From Limnephilus marmoratus (Eukaryota; Arthropoda; Insecta; Trichoptera; Limnephilidae), in the NCBI GenBank assembly GCA_917880885.1, contig OU862910.1, positions 53,311,285 to 53,375,284 on the forward strand: a stretch of DNA of 64,000 nucleotides, given 5' to 3'. The translations under genes were made by a program, and so were the position numbers. The notes below the pieces were generated by a model that made no database searches, was not told the DNA's origin, and saw only the letters and a list, made by a program, of their open reading frames with translations. Positions 11,110 to 23,099 of this stretch are shown here, piece by piece. Numbering within the stretch: position 1 is the stretch's first letter; every line of letters starts with the position of its first letter.

Positions 11110-11310
11110 AAAATGCTTCAAATTTCAGGAATCACAAATATAACATTTTTTTAAAAGGAGCAACAATTTCTGAAATACGTAAATAAGTTTAGAAATGGAA
11201 ATCCTTAATGAACCGAAAACAAAAATGGCTAGTGGCCCAATGAACAACGGGGAAGCCAGAAAAATAGAGCGGACAAAGGAAGTAGAAGGAGATTGGTGAA
11301 TATTGAAATA
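11110..11310. repeat. Dispersed repeat pair E, copy 1
   Basis: This is a direct repeat of 12560-12760. Landmarks are AATCACAAATATAA, GGAAATCCT, TGAACCGAAAACAAAAAT and AATAGAGCGGACAAAGGAAG. There is no conserved frame. Confidence 0.65.
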
Positions 11311-12559
11311 AGGAACCGGTCAGACTTCCTTAACTGTATAAAATTCCGGCCGCGACACGAGGGCAACTGTACCACGTGGCGGTTAGAGCAGTCTGCTGTT
11401 CTGCTGTACCCACCGAGGATCAAGTTTAGAAGAAGAACTTGTTTTGCAGTTCTTGTATTTTTGTTTTCTTGAATGATATTCACTTTTCATTAATCATTTT
11501 TATATGTATTGTGAAGGTCACGCGGGAATAGCCGCGGTACAACTTCAGGTTTATTTAATAGCGAACCGCTAACTGGCCGGTTATACTTTATACTAACACT
11601 AGTAAAACACGACACAGAAATCGGAGCAGTTCTCCTAAGACATAATATCCATAAATAATAATGAGTAACAGAGTTCAAAACTTTATATTTATAGATAGCC
11701 CAATGGTATCTAAATGCAATTATGTTTCATTTTATATTTGTGCAAATTTTGATCTTCTGAATCTGTCTATTTTAGATTTCTTAATTTTTACACTTAGTCA
11801 ATCATATCTGAAACTTTATTTAAATACCGTTTGTCGTTTGTTTTGTTCTGGGTTCAGATACTAGAAATGACAGTGTCAGATATGGTGAATAATATGGTCT
11901 TTTGAATTAGTTCAGAAAGTGTTCAAAATTGTTTCTAATTTTAATGTCTGTCAGTGGTTCAATTTGAATGAAATTGTTGACTGCCTAATGTGAACGTCAA
12001 AAAGAAATGTTTCGCCAATTTTACTCCGAAATTCGATGAACAGTCGCTCTTCCTGAACAATTGAGAAAGCATTGACAAGGAACGCCTTTCAATTTTAAGC
12101 TATTCTTGGACCTCTTCTTTGGAGGGTATTTCTAGAAGAATATCATGGTAAATAACACTTGTCATCCATATTGATGAGAATTGACACGTTATTCCTGACA
12201 CATAAAATACATGCTTTAGTCCAAGCTCTACATTACATCTATGCGAGTGGTGTAGGGACTTCGCATGAAACCATGGAACGCATGGACCTTATCCGAGAAT
12301 CATGCATCACTGTTACTTGAGGCAACATACAGCCTATAAAACAGACATTTTGCAAACCTTGCAATACTTAGTTTTAATATAATTCCTAACTCTATTGATA
12401 GATCATTCCTCTCGGAATGCTATGGTTTAAGCGTGCCTGAAAAATTAAGCCTTGGTCATCGACACGACTTGTCACAAAATTTACAATTTTCTTGTCACAA
12501 ATTCACACGACTTAAAAGGCAGAACACATGCTCCAGGAATACGTACCTATGGAAAAATG

Positions 12560-12760
12560 CTTAAAATTTCAGGGATCACAAATATAATATATTTTTTAAA
12601 AGATGCAACAATTTTTAAAATATGTTAATAAGTTGAGAAGTGGAAATCCTGAATGAACCGAAAACAAAAATAGCTGGTGGCCCGTTCAGCAAAGCGTAAG
12701 CTAGAAAAATAGAGCGGACAAAGGAAGTGGAAGGAGATCGGTAAATATTAATAAATATTA
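12560..12760. repeat. Dispersed repeat pair E, copy 2
   Basis: This is the direct repeat partner of 11110-11310, with the same landmarks and scattered substitutions. The 1.25 kb between the copies is AT-rich and holds nothing recognisable. Confidence 0.65.
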
Positions 12761-12769
12761 AAGCATAGG

Positions 12770-13570
12770 AATGATGCTAAAAAGTAAAATGACCGAAACA
12801 TTGGATATATCCAATTCCTCTTAAAATAACATTAAAACTTTTTTTAATGATTTTATTCAAAAATGTTTACTTTTACAGTGTCATGTAGTTAAGATTAAAT
12901 CGTACTTATCTAATTCGTTTATACATTATGATTTAAGCTATAAAAATATTCATAGAATTTTAATAATATATTTACATAAATTCCAATAGTGAGTAAGAGG
13001 AATAATTCAAACATGACGCGACATAAATAAATTGATCTAATAAATGCTTTCTGGCATTCTTCTAAAAATTTTCATTACAAATTTATGGAAATACTTGTAA
13101 AGTAATGTGCGTCGATGGAAAATACGTTGATAAAAAGATAATTCTGTTAACGACGTTCATAAAAGTTTCCATGTTGTTTTCAGCGGCCTCGCGTTTAATT
13201 CAGGTGATGGCGACCATCGGGCAGTTGCGATCTTTTCATTGATAACACGAATATTGATAAGTTAATTGATATTTGAAATGTGGAAATAGCGAGGCTACTG
13301 CGCCTAGAAAATAATTATTATTTTATTATTATTATTCCTTTCGGTGTTTCATCTCGACGCTACGAAGAAATGATGATATCGTGCTTGAGCACCATTAACA
13401 GATAACAGCTAATTAACATATTTATTATGAAATTTCCGAGAATCTTTTGCTGGTCTCGCTCGGTTATAAATTAATATAGGTATAGCAGCCGAGCACAGTA
13501 CTCACACAGATGCATCGTTTGCATGCAGCAACGTGTTATTCGACTTCGTATAATGAAATTGAAAAAAATT
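12770..13570. other. No gene recognised
   Basis: AT-rich DNA with a short (TTA)n tract at about 13317-13336. No coding or RNA signal was seen. Confidence 0.4.
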
Positions 13571-13576
13571 TTGTGA

Positions 13577-13727
13577 GGCTGGTATGTTGTGAGGCTGAAT
13601 GTAGTGGGGTGGAAAAGAAGCAGGGAAAGAGGAAAGTATATAATTACCTTGCTATTCAGATCCAGTCACGCATTTCAAGCAACATTTCAATTCGGAATGG
13701 TGATCTTACACCAGGGCGATACTGAGA
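13577..13727 (-). repeat. SINE-1 fragment, diverged
   Basis: This matches the body of the full SINE at 16121-16544 in inverse orientation (GTATGTTGTGAGGCTGAA, TCAAGCAAC, TTACACCAGGGCGATACTGA). Both the tRNA head and the tail are missing. Confidence 0.75.
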
Positions 13728-13759
13728 TACAATTCTTTTTCGAAATATTTTGTGGTTAA

Positions 13760-13865
13760 CTTTTAGATTTGAATATAAAGCGTGGTATTTTCTCTTTCTA
13801 ACACCGTTTAGATCATATATATAACCATGATAGCAAGGGAGACAAAATGATTTCTGGGAGACATA
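13760..13865. repeat. Dispersed repeat R-A
   Basis: Landmarks are TTTGAATATAAAGCGTGGT, TTTCTAACACCGTTTAGATC and CATGATAGCAAGGGAGAC. Related copies are at 26874-26975, 27069-27170 and 27526-27630. Confidence 0.65.
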
Positions 13866-14079
13866 TACAACAAGAGTTGTTTCGAAAAGCGAATTTTCCA
13901 TTTCAGATGTGTACATTGTGGTGAAGAATGTGTTTATATATGTAGAAGTGATGCGGTGATCCGGTATTTTCATAAAATTATTACTTCATTAATGTGGTTT
14001 TCGGCGTTTAGTTTTGGTGTAACTGACAAGTACCGTATACCAATAGAGGTGGGTAAGTTCTGCATTTTTCCGGAAGCCT

Positions 14080-14340
14080 CCGAGACTTGCTTCCTTTTAA
14101 AAGTACACGAGTTCTAGGAGCAGGTCCCGGGTCCGAGTTCTTAGGTGCGGACTGGGCACTGGGTATTGTTGCGGCGCACCGAAACGGGACGCACGGGTTC
14201 AAAGAACTCGGAACCAGGACCTACTCGTAGAACCCACACGAGAACTCAGAACCCCGGAGTCGGACAAGACCCGTACGAGGACAAGGACCCGTCACCCGTG
14301 CAATGTAGGTACATTCAATGTATCTACACTGCACGGTCTT
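14080..14340. repeat. GC-rich imperfect repeats ending in a 41-nt hairpin
   Basis: The region is rich in short (A)CCCG(N)ACGAG-like units. It ends with a hairpin at 14296-14336 (arms of 20 nt, 18 pairs, 1-nt loop). The hairpin could be a transcript end or a mobile-element terminus. No family is recognised. Confidence 0.4.
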
Positions 14341-14439
14341 TTATTGAGAATTTAAATAAGTAAATTAATAAGCTGTAATGCTTTACTATAAACTATTATT
14401 TTATAATGGACGTCACCCGTTGATTAACGATACCAGATA

Positions 14440-14960
14440 AGACGCTCTAATTAAAAACTACTCCGTGTCTAGCCGAAGCGGTCACGCACGTGTGTGTCGA
14501 TCAACGAACAGCGATCGAATGAACGCCCAGCGCCCAGCTCGTGACTCAAGGGGAAGTGTCATAGTTGGCCGGCCGCGGGTAGCGGGGAGTGTCGGGAACT
14601 CACCGAGACCCGCGACTCATGAGTGGAATGGTGAGTGATGCCGGACGGTGGATCGCGGAGCAAGCCGGCGGCCACGGGGTGAGTCAGGAATGTTTCGTAG
14701 TTCGCGCGAGTCCGGGAGTGGGCGGAATGAATGGATTGTGTCGCGATTCACGTAGCTTGGAACAAGGCGCTTGGGTTTAAAGGAACCCGGGACTTGTATT
14801 CGAGTGCGGTTTTCGCGCTTCGGCGTTGAGTTGCTCGGACCGCCGGATTACCGCCGGATTTATTTGGATGCGGAGAGTACTGGGACTGGGCCGGGTTATC
14901 TGGGAGTAGTCGATTTGAAAAAGGAGTGGGAGTAGGAACCGCTTCCCGCAAAGGAGCGGA
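14440..14960. promoter_or_regulatory. GC-rich island, possible promoter or 5' exon
   Basis: This block is far richer in CpG than its surroundings and has no detected similarity to the repeats in this window. It holds consensus-like 5' splice sites on the + strand (ATG/GTGAGTGATG near 14628-14638 and GGG/GTGAGTCAG near 14679-14688), as expected of an untranslated or short first exon. The frames are short. Without transcript data this stays a candidate. Confidence 0.3.
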
Positions 14961-14969
14961 TCACATGAG

Positions 14970-15795
14970 CCCATTCCAGCTGAACTGACACATCGCTATA
15001 TACCAATAATATTAAGCTTAGTCTCATTGTTATTAATGGGGTTTCGTCGTCCCTATTGATACTGATGACGGACACGTAATAACGTCCAAAGCGTTGGTTA
15101 AAGAAGGAGGAAGTGCAACACGGGATAATAACCCAAAAATCAATCAAAATATTTTGGAAATATAAGACAAAATGCTGTTTCTTGGTTACGCTTCGCTAAG
15201 ACATTACTATCGGGAGTAAATATATATTCACCAGTGTCCAACACGCACAATCCTAAGTGTTGTTTGAGTCAACTAGGGCGACCTCTATAAAACGTCAAAC
15301 GGAAATCTTTTAATTTGTACATTTCATTAAATAATTTCCGTATTTTCAAAAGGTTTATGGCCGGAAGAGTTCGCATTGATGCTGGAACGCTAAAATCTTA
15401 ATTATTACGGCCGCCATCTTAACTTGATTTTTGAATATAGAACGTGCGATGATTTATCGCCAGCCTCAATATAGCGATTAATTACTCTCCCGAAACGGCG
15501 GTGTTGCAAGCGCGAAAGAAAAAAATGCTTAAAAATTTTAATCAAAAAAGCGATTTATGATGTGCCATAAATTACCCGACGGGTAATAATTAAAGAATTT
15601 GGGGAAAATCTTCGTAGTTGAGTTGTTAAAATTTTGTCTGGTGAGCACTGGCATCACGAAATTTGCACAGCTCTTTACTACCACTCTCCATCAGAAATTT
15701 TGTAAAGTTAACAATTAACAGTGAGGAATAATTAGGATTATTCAGTCGAATTCTCCATAATTATTTTTGAAGTAAAACTTCTATGGCCCCGCTTG
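14970..15795. other. No gene recognised
   Basis: Mixed-composition DNA with short frames on both strands. No repeat ends or motifs could be assigned. Confidence 0.35.
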
Positions 15796-15797
15796 AT

Positions 15798-15995
15798 TTG
15801 GATTTCAGATGAAACGGAAATGACCATTACTGCACCTGCGACGCATCAACTCCGCTCATTGGCCGCTTTGATTATGATGTCACTTTTAAAGGCTCCTATT
15901 GGTTGAGATTTGAAACGGAAATTACGCTGGTCTGCGCTCATTGGTCGCTTTGATTATGACCTCACTTTTCAAGTATTGGTTGAGATGTTTGTTTA
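15798..15995. repeat. Dispersed repeat D1, copy 2 (two tandem half-units)
   Basis: This is the reverse complement of 148-300. It contains two tandem half-units (from about 15853 and from about 15937), each with GCTCATTGG(C/T)CGCTTTGAT followed by a TCACTTTT and ATTGGTTGAGAT block. Confidence 0.6.
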
Positions 15996-16120
15996 TAGGT
16001 ACACACTTGTATAAATATATACAGGGTGTTAAGAGGTGTTATGACTACTGTAATCAGTTATTCCCGACATTATTTGGAGCAAAAAATGAGAGTGAAATTT
16101 TTGTCTCCGGTGACATTTTT

Positions 16121-16544
16121 GATGACGACCTCCGTAGTCCAGTGGCTAAGACTCTTGACTCACATTCCGGAGGTCGCGGGTTCGAACCCGGCATGCGCAA
16201 ATAAATTTTATTTGATTAATTTGTGTTATTTCACAATTAATTCATTTAAAATAATATATAGTATATTTGCGGCATGTTCCAGAGTGGAAGATACTATTAG
16301 TATCGCCCTGGTGTAAGACCACCATTCAGAATTGAAACGTTGCTTGAAAATGGCTTTAGCCGTGTTTAGTGACCAGATCTGAATAGCCAGGTACTTCCCA
16401 ACCTTCCTCTTCCCCACCTCCTTCCCCTCCCCACTACCTTCAGCCTCACAACATACCCCAATTGGGGATGCCATAGTCTCACTGGCTCCAGACGTTAGCA
16501 GTTGAGATTCTTGTGCGGTATTCACTGTAAAAAAAAAAAAAAAT
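16121..16544 (+). mobile_element. SINE-1, full-length tRNA-headed SINE
   Basis: The head holds both internal polymerase III promoter boxes: an A-box-like TAGTCCAGTGGCTAAG and the B-box GGGTTCGAACCC at about 16178-16189. A body of about 340 bp and a poly(A) tail (16529-16543) follow. GGTGACATTTTT at 16109-16120 and GGTGACTTTTTT at 16545-16556 look like the target-site duplication. The tRNA-like head is part of the transposon and not a functional tRNA gene. This is the best reference copy for the roughly ten SINE-1 copies in the window. A frame that reads through several copies is antisense to the SINE. Confidence 0.85.
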
Positions 16545-16559
16545 GGTGACTTTTTTTCA

Positions 16560-17500
16560 ATTTTTTCTTTAACGTAAAAAAAAATTCTTCTACATATCGT
16601 CAGTTCAAAGAAGTAAAACAGGCAGCCATATTGTTGTTTTTCCCATTGTTAAAAAAACCGCGTTTGAAAAAATTAGTATTTAAACTCGGGCTAAACCGGG
16701 TAGAAATGCTTTAAATATAATATGATAAATGCCGAAAAAATTGTGAAGTGAACATGGTTTCATTAAGTTTTGTAGTTGTTCCGTTTGATTCCATGACAGT
16801 TGATCTCCCGACAGTTGGACCTCAGCATACTTATGTATAATATGCAGTCGGTTTAGGGATATTACAAAAAATTGACACTGTAATTGACATTAACATTGTA
16901 AATAAATTCATTAGATATCAGCGCTCTTGAGGCGATTTTTCGCAAAAACAGCGCTATATAAGTTGTCCAAATTTATTATCTATGCCAAACAAATTATATT
17001 CGTAATCATTATATTTTTGTGGGATTTGCGGGGTCACCAATTTTTAGGTTGATACCTTCAATTCCTATATCTGCATAACAATAGTAGCGAGCCTAACCCT
17101 TATAATATTTTGACCTAAAACATTTACCTGCGCAAGGTATCAGAAAACACGGCATATATGTAGTAGCTAAACATTGCATTATTTTAAAAGATGCTTTTCA
17201 GATTAACGCCCTTATAAGGTCATCTAAACAAACGGTCTTCCCTTTCTACTTGCTCAGCGGCGTATCGTGCGGTTTATCGCGATATCCAGTGGAACCGGTC
17301 GGGAGTGCCTCGGAACGGGAAGATCAGGTTGCTAGGAGAAAAGGAGCAAAACAAACTATAATTGTTGTTTATGTTTGACGATTGACCTTCAGCTTTTTTA
17401 TGCGCGCCTACGTCACCGCGCCAAATATCATATTATATTGGGAGAAAAAACACTTCGTGCATATTACTAGCGTCACGAACTAACATCGAACGAATGTTAG
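16560..17500. other. No gene recognised
   Basis: AT-rich DNA with a moderately GC-rich patch at 17230-17345. There are no motifs beyond chance. Confidence 0.35.
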
Positions 17501-17619
17501 TATGGAATGTATAGAATAAACGAATATTGCACGAATGGTCCTGCCGCCGATAGCTCGGCTGTGACCTCTCGCTCTGCGTCTTTAACGACGCATGTTTCAG
17601 AAAGAGAGGTTATAACGGA

Positions 17620-17870
17620 GTTCTTTGGTAATAATATTTTTTTTGAAGTGAAAACTTCTTTAGCACCGTTGCGAATTAAAACTCGATGAAACGAAAAATA
17701 GCGACAATAAAAACAGACAAACACATACATCTATAGGATTTAGTCGGTCTCCTATTTGTGCGGTACTTTGTAGCCCTTTCACTCTTGTCCATTTTAGTTT
17801 TTTGAAGGGTTTACTTCTACCGCGTACCGATTTTTTTCTAATACTGAACTATGGCGCTACCACCGAGAGC
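17620..17870 (+). repeat. Dispersed repeat F, copy 1
   Basis: Shared landmarks with 33060-33270, 37895-38180 and 51440-51665 (the first and last inverted) are CTTTAGCACCGTTG, AAACTCGATGAAA, CACATACATCTATAGGATTTA, TAGTTTTTTGAAGG and TTCTACCGCGT. It is non-coding. Near its right end is TTTTTTTCTAATAC. The comparable position in the 37.9-kb copy is followed by a hammerhead-like motif. Confidence 0.65.
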
Positions 17871-18039
17871 TCCTTCGTGATCTCTCTTTCAGTTAAATTG
17901 CACGGCATTTACGAGAAAGAGGAAGATGTAACAAAAGAGCTCTTAGCGGTATGCTTAAATCCTGGACGGGAATAAACTAAAATCCGAAATGGTGTTTTTT
18001 GTTTAGTTTTATTTTTCTTTCATTTGTCATTGTGTATAC

Positions 18040-18180
18040 CCATACAGAAGGGTACCGCCGCCCCGGGAACCAGTTGTTGGATAACCACACCTTTTCCATA
18101 GGTCGCCCTAAGTGGTTCGCTACGTTTGGTGACTTAGCAGGAGTGCACGGTTTCAGCGGTGTGGTTTGTCTTCCTTTGTG
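18040..18180 (+). repeat. Body fragment of the hairpin-ended SINE-like repeat
   Basis: GGTACCGCCGCCCCGGGAAC followed by AAGTGGTTCGCTACGTTTGG matches the inverted copies at 27171-27512, 36032-36440 and 40677-41145. It is flanked by a direct repeat (GAGAGCTCC, about 17866 and 18212), which suggests insertion within another repeated unit. Confidence 0.6.
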
Positions 18181-18289
18181 AAAGAATTTTTCAATGAGAT
18201 TGGTTCCTGCCACTGAGAGCTCCATCGTACCTTCTCTTTCTGCTTATGCATCATTTATGAGAAAAATTGAGAGGTTAAATGATTATATA

Positions 18290-19140
18290 CAAATGTATTT
18301 TTATGTGCATAATTGCAAAGACAATAAAAATATTTTTCTTAATTTATCACACAGGTATACGAGATTTCTTGTAGCAAAAAAAAATGCACGAAACTTTGAT
18401 TCGAATGCGACGTTGTCGGATATATTATTTTCGTTTATTTTCTTATGGTTAAGTCACGAAATTCGCCCCGAAGCTCGAATCTATCGGTACCTTCTCGTTC
18501 CACTGACCTTCGAATTATTTCGAGGAACAATTCACACATTTCGAAAATGTCCAATAACTCAAAACAACACACACGTGCTTGGTTAACCTTTATGCCCTGC
18601 GTTCATTATCCATATTTGTAGATAAAATAAAGCTTTGGCTCATGGGCGATAAATTAAACAATGACATTGCTGGCTTTTATACATTATCGGAATTTATGTA
18701 AGAGCATTATTTAATAGTTCCTTGTGATGATGTCACTGCTCTGTCTGGGATAGAGCTGTGACACTGAACAAATAATCCCTAGAAATGTGGACTGCACCTA
18801 TTTGAAAAAATCTGAAAAGAGACAATTTGTATAAAACCTTACGTCTACGTATCTACGGGCCAATTAAATTGCTAAAGACAGATATTCGATACTTGAAAAT
18901 GTTCAATTTGCTTTAGACGTTGAATAAAGAAGAACAAAAAATGTTGTACAAGCGTATTTCGTGGTACAAAAGTCAGACCACTCTTCGCTTAGATTTCATA
19001 TGCAGAGCTGTGTCTCACCATCATTACGAAATTCAAAAGGGATGGCGATATACGATGACAGGCGAGTGAAAGAGAGACGGAGCGCTTGTTAAATAGGCTA
19101 GAACCAAAATATACCTACTGAAGTCAGTGGCGACATTACA
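18290..19140. other. No gene recognised
   Basis: A frame of about 130 codons ends at 18586, but it starts within repeat-derived sequence and shows no protein features. The rest is AT-rich and featureless. Confidence 0.35.
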
Positions 19141-19148
19141 ATAGGTTA

Positions 19149-19412
19149 TGACGGCCTTCGTGATTGAGGGGCAAGGCTCTCGACTAGCAATCCGCAGAAC
19201 GCGAGTTCAAATCCAGGCGTGCGCAAATAAATTTTATATGTGAATATATTGTGTTATTTATAAATTTAATTAATTTTAAATTATGTACGGCATATTTGCG
19301 GCACGTTCTAGAGTGGAAGATACTCTCAGAATCGCTCTGGTGCAAGACCACCATCCAGAATTGAAACGTTGTTTGAAATAGATTTAGCCATGTTTGATGA
19401 TCTTCCTCTTAC
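19149..19412 (+). repeat. SINE-1, 3'-truncated copy
   Basis: The tRNA-like head (CGAGTTCAAATCC as a decayed B-box) and the first two thirds of the body match 16121-16370. The copy ends abruptly at about 19412. A short C-rich run follows. Confidence 0.75.
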
Positions 19413-19979
19413 ATCCCCCTCAAAATGATATTCCTAAAAAAACCCCTAAAAAATGATATCCCTAAAAAACCCCCTCCCCACAGCATCCCCAAAGATCCCC
19501 CAATCCTATGTGGAGCTCATGTAAAAATAAAAAAAAATAAAAACACAATTATTTACACAATATTTTTCAACTCGGACAGGCGTCATCTGTTCGAGAAAGA
19601 ATTTTGATATTTGAAAAAATTTGATAAATTTCAGCAAAAGTACGGTAAAACCAAGCTTTCTAAAAATAATATATAACTCACTTCTATCGTTTTACATCTT
19701 CGGTGAAAACAACGAAGCCACCACCTATGGTCAGCCGAATGAATGATGGCCGCTTAATAAATGAAACAAAATACCGAGACGCCTGTGCCGTTAGTCTGTT
19801 GTTATATTCTAGGATGATTTAACCGTACGCGAACCATTGGCGCGCAACATCACTTTTGATTGCACCCAGCGGCGGGCGACCCCGAGGTGAATTTCTATTT
19901 AAATTAGTGAAGGTATGACGCACTTCTCACATCCTCCACTCCTTGGACTGTGAATATATAATCTGACATGTTACTTTGA

Positions 19980-20745
19980 CCATAATATGCTATTTGGTCT
20001 CACTAGAAAACATGTAACACTAATTTAAAAATATACGTTTTTGTACGGTGTGGAAGATAAATGTAAAATAAAGCACTAAGTGCCAAAAAAAAAAAAATTA
20101 TCGATACCTTAAATAAAGACCTAAGTGCCCCATCATTCACTCATGACAAAATACCGATAAATAAATAAATAATGACCTATGTGCCTTATCCTTCACTCGT
20201 ATACATGCTATTTGGTTGCACCAGAAACCATGCATCGCTGGTTTAAAAATATGTATTTCTACAGTGTGGAAGACACATAAAAATTAAGAACTAAGTGCCA
20301 AAAAAAAAAAATACCAATTCCTTTAATAAAGACCTAAGTGACACTTCGTTCAATCATATCATAATATGCTATTTGATAGCACCAGAAAACATGCTGATTC
20401 CTAAGTACCTACGTATTTCTAACTTATTGTGAATATAAGATACATGATATGATAAATATAACACTAAATACTAAAATACCGATAAATAAACCTTAAATAA
20501 AGACCTATGTGTCACATCATTCATTCGTATCATATTAAGCTATTTGGTATTTTTGTACAGCACTAAGTGCCAAAAACAGAAAGAAATACCGATACCAAAT
20601 AAATCACAAATAAAGACCTAAGTGCCACACAATTCACTCATATCATAATAAGCTATTTGGTAGCACCAGAAACATGCTTTGCCGATTTAAAAAATATATA
20701 TTTGTACAGTGCAGAAAATATATCAATACCTGAATTAAATAAAGC
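19980..20745. repeat. Degenerate tandem array, unit about 160-170 bp, four to five copies
   Basis: Each unit carries TGCTATTTGGT, (A/C)ACCAGAAA(A)CATG, a TTTNTACAGTGTGGAAGA-like stretch, CACTAAGTGCCAAAAA and AATAAAGACCTAAGTGCC. Units start at about 19985, 20205, 20365, 20525 and 20645. Some are internally deleted. The array ends at an unrelated GC-richer segment (20755-20890). Confidence 0.7.
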
Positions 20746-20749
20746 TTCT

Positions 20750-22300
20750 ATTAACGGAGCATGGATTCGCTGGTCTGATGAGACACCGGGTCACTAGAGC
20801 TAGGATGCTGCTAATGGTGGTTACCACAGCCTTCCAGCAAAAGCTCCACTCCTAAGTGAGCGCTGGGCCTGAGCTCACCCCGAATGGTTAAATAAGTTTA
20901 AAAATGTTAAGTGACTTCACCAATGAATAGTCAAATAAAGTACTGTTTAGCATTATTCCTCTTCACAATCCTCTTCTCCTACTACCCTCCCTTTATCTAC
21001 CAGTCTTAAAATGAAGATGACACAGCTCTTCTGATTTCAGGCAGTAGTATCTCTTGTGTGGTATCAAATAATAGTATATTAGATTAGATTTAGTATCTGC
21101 GTTCTAATGTAATCTGAAATGTTTTGAATTTATTCAACGAAAATTGTTTCCAGCTAACGATTGCTAGTAAGATGTCAAAAGCGGTTATGATTCAAGTGAT
21201 TGGCATTCCACGATGGGTATTTGAAAAAATATTTCACGCTTATTATGATACCGAACATAAAATTTTGCCTCAATAAAACCCAAATCTTACTCGAAAAAAC
21301 ACAGTCACCTGTGTCTTTTTTCGACTTTTTGAATGTCAAACAGACACCGCTGTTGTCAATTAACCTTCTCCTCTCCGCTCTCCACCGTCCTCTGCTATTC
21401 GACAATAATCGTAAATTACCGACTGTTTCAATGGCGTTCTTGACGTTAACCGACGCGCGATTAAAAAACATTTTCTTTTTCTACAAAATGTTTTCCTTGT
21501 GCGAGCGTAAAAGTAAACACAGTCTCTATGGAATACATTGACGCATTAACATACGACCATAAATTATATACGCCATTCTGTGCTCGAGGCAATCTTCAAA
21601 TTATTTTATTCAGAGGTTTTATAGACATACTTATGGTTAAATAGCTGTTAATAATAACAAGTGAAATCTCATCTTTAGATTACTATAAAAGCGGAAGACA
21701 TGAAAATGTTTAAGAGGAATACACAAACCAAAAATGTGCATATTCTTAGCGTGCCTTAATATCACCACAAATATAGATAATATGCATAAAATCGCTTTGG
21801 CAAAGGAATCCAGAATCGGTCGATTTTAGTGCAATATGAAAAATCCGTTTTTAGTAGTTTTTACACTTGAATTTTTGAATAAAGTAATTGACAATTTTAT
21901 TATGATTTACTCAAGCGAAACGAAAGAAAAAGTTTCAATCTATCTGAAGCATATTTTTTGGTATTTATAATGTAAACCGATTCGTTGAAAAAATGAAATA
22001 AAAAAAAAAAATTTGAATGATGATTGAAAAGCGATAGTCCCGGATAACAGAAGACAGCAGGTTAAGCTGATCGTAGTTCCAATAAGAGTGCTGGAGTATA
22101 AACAAACCGGTGACAAAGCCTCAGCTGAATTCCATGAACAGTGATTGGAGTATGTACGTACTAGTTTGGATGGGTAGGAAGCGTAGAGACGTCATAACAC
22201 AAAGGCGCTGGCGTTGTTCTGCAGACGCCGCAACAAGTTGAAATAAAAAAAACCTGTATTGATAAAAGAATGTCTACGTAATTCTATGCAGTGTAATTAC
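20750..22300. other. No gene recognised
   Basis: AT-rich DNA with overlapping frames on both strands at 21175-21541 (98 and 113 codons). Neither looks like a known protein. An intron-containing gene cannot be excluded. Confidence 0.35.
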
Positions 22301-22309
22301 CGATTTGCG

Positions 22310-22880
22310 AATCAAGTTCGCCCCACTTTAGGTGTGTAGTCGCGCTGGTCTGTCTCGCGGATAGATACTCGTAGATAGCTCCTCTCGTGTCTCGTGTCTC
22401 GTCTCATCAATGGACCGGGTCCGCGAGCTGCGCTCCGCGGCGGTGTGGGTGCGCGAGAGTGCTGATGCCGTTTTCAAATCCTGTTTAGTCGGTTATGAGT
22501 TATGTGGTCCGCTTGTCAGGCGGCGAGTTGGAAGCCATTCGCTCGGAGGATCGCAGGAAAACTCGCGACGGGGATTTTTCTCACTTTGGTCCGTATAGCG
22601 GTAATGACGGCAGCGAGTACTCGGTGCACCGGGCACTGTCAACGGTCGCTTCGAGACGCGGGTGCCGGGAAACTATCGCGGAGGCTGTTCGGTTCTGTGC
22701 TCGATACCTCGATACCTCCATAGCAGTGCACAATGCCAGTGCCAGTGCGCTCTTCTCATGTGAATGGATCATGGAACCAATATCCCTCTACATCTCCTCA
22801 AGCGATCATTCAGGACACTACTCTGTGTAAAATGTGGATATTTTACTTCATATTGCGTTTGTTTTGAACGTGAGGTGGTC
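22310..22880 (+). promoter_or_regulatory. GC-rich island with a 111-codon frame, candidate first exon
   Basis: This CpG-rich block shows no similarity to the repeats in the window. A + strand ATG frame at 22495-22830 (111 codons) and an overlapping one at 22410-22598 lie in it. Neither shows a recognisable domain. Such isolated GC-rich blocks in an AT-rich insect genome often mark promoters and 5' exons, which is the basis for the call. It could equally be untranslated. Confidence 0.3.
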
Positions 22881-23099
22881 CGTCAAATGTGATTTCGATG
22901 TGAATCTTATTAAATAAAGTGATTTCGAGGTTTGATACATTCGTTTAAAATAGGCACAGCGCAATATCGTGTATAGATTAAAGTTTGAAAACGTTATCGT
23001 TCATCTAAGTTTTAAATAGTGGTTGGTTTCTATCAGTGGTAAGAATGCTGTAAACAGAATAGATATTGCACAGTAGGTACATGGATATAGTGTTAGCTG

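Noticed and set aside
16124..16197. tRNA gene
   Set aside because: A and B boxes are present but the molecule does not close as a cloverleaf and is joined to a SINE body. It is the SINE promoter. The same holds for 35640-35707 and 1-130.
18194..18586. 130-codon + strand frame
   Set aside because: It starts in repeat-derived sequence flanking 18040-18180, shows no domain or composition typical of a protein, and has no neighbours to support it.
19980..20745. CRISPR-like array
   Set aside because: Units are long, degenerate and without regular unique spacers, and the genome is eukaryotic.
21175..21541. Overlapping frames of 98 (minus) and 113 (+) codons
   Set aside because: They overlap on opposite strands with no recognisable motif; one is at most a shadow of the other and neither is supported.
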